A stretch of 16,772 bases of DNA, taken from positions 1 to 16,772 of the forward strand of contig CAXKVV010000540.1 of NCBI GenBank assembly GCA_964058805.1, given 5' to 3'. How positions within the stretch are numbered: position 1 is the first letter of the stretch; every line of letters starts with the position of its first letter. This document shows, one piece after another, positions 16,662 to 16,772 of this stretch. The notes beneath the pieces are model-generated. The model saw only the letters and a list, made by a program, of their open reading frames with translations, was not told where the DNA came from and made no database searches. Source of the DNA: Schoenoplectus triqueter (Eukaryota; Streptophyta; Magnoliopsida; Poales; Cyperaceae). The translations under genes were made by a program, and so were the position numbers.

Positions 16662-16772
16662 TGAGTGGAGGTGGCAATCGAACGGGTCGGATGAGATTTG
16701 ACTTATGCGGGTTAGATCAGTTTAATTTTTTGAAAGAAATCAGATTGGATCAGGACAGATTTGGGTTGGATT
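16662..16772. repeat. likely transposon end with GGTGGCAA ... GGGTCGG-type degenerate repeats (truncated by window)
   Basis: Starts near GTGGAGGTGGCAATCGAACG and continues with degenerate GGGTCGGAT / GGGTTAGATCAG / GGATCAG / GGGTTGGATT units. GGTGGCAA followed by GGGTCGGG-like iterations is a recurrent texture at the ends of plant repeats. The element runs past the window, so its class cannot be judged. Confidence 0.4.

Noticed and set aside
1..16772. A novel multi-gene defence or biosynthetic system
   Set aside because: All supported coding sequence belongs to one housekeeping gene (CDC27B) and one transposase. Nothing indicates an additional gene system.
1..16772. tRNA, rRNA or CRISPR-type features
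   Set aside because: No cloverleaf-like sequence with intact A and B boxes, no rRNA motif, and no regularly spaced repeat-spacer array was seen.

Overview
The window is nuclear DNA from a flowering plant. It shows AT-rich introns with GT-AG borders interrupting short exons, plant-type transposons inside those introns, and a protein that matches the plant CDC27B/HOBBIT subunit of the anaphase-promoting complex. I cannot name the species from the sequence.

One gene fills most of the window on the + strand. Fifteen coding exons between 265 and 15433 join without a frame break into 704 codons plus a TAA stop. They cover nearly all of CDC27B (APC3). Only about the first 35 residues, by comparison with the roughly 740-residue plant protein as I know it, should lie upstream of the window. 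The exons encode the rest of the N-terminal TPR block, a long Ser/Asn/Thr-rich linker that is poorly conserved, and the C-terminal TPR superhelix. The 3' UTR starts at 15434, with AATAAA-type signals at 15714 and 15922.

Two introns carry well-bounded transposon insertions. Intron 8 holds a 607-bp non-autonomous, hAT-like element (6149-6755) with imperfect terminal inverted repeats, an exact 8-bp target duplication and arrays of a CGATAC motif near both ends. The last intron (10554-15385, 4.8 kb) holds a complete 3632-bp hAT element (11219-14850) with an exact 8-bp target duplication. It encodes an apparently intact antisense transposase of the TTF/DUF4371/hAT-dimerisation type (related to 'zinc finger MYM-type protein 1-like' proteins).

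Inside this hAT element, upstream of the transposase start and on the opposite strand, is a short stretch that reads like an exon of a plant urea/H+ symporter (DUR3-like), followed by a possible intron donor. This suggests capture of a host gene fragment. The element also carries a GC-rich repeated block and a 26-bp perfect subterminal palindrome.

Older, poorly bounded repeat remnants are likely in intron 6, on both sides of the hAT insertion, and at the extreme 3' end of the window. I saw no tRNA, rRNA, CRISPR or second host gene.
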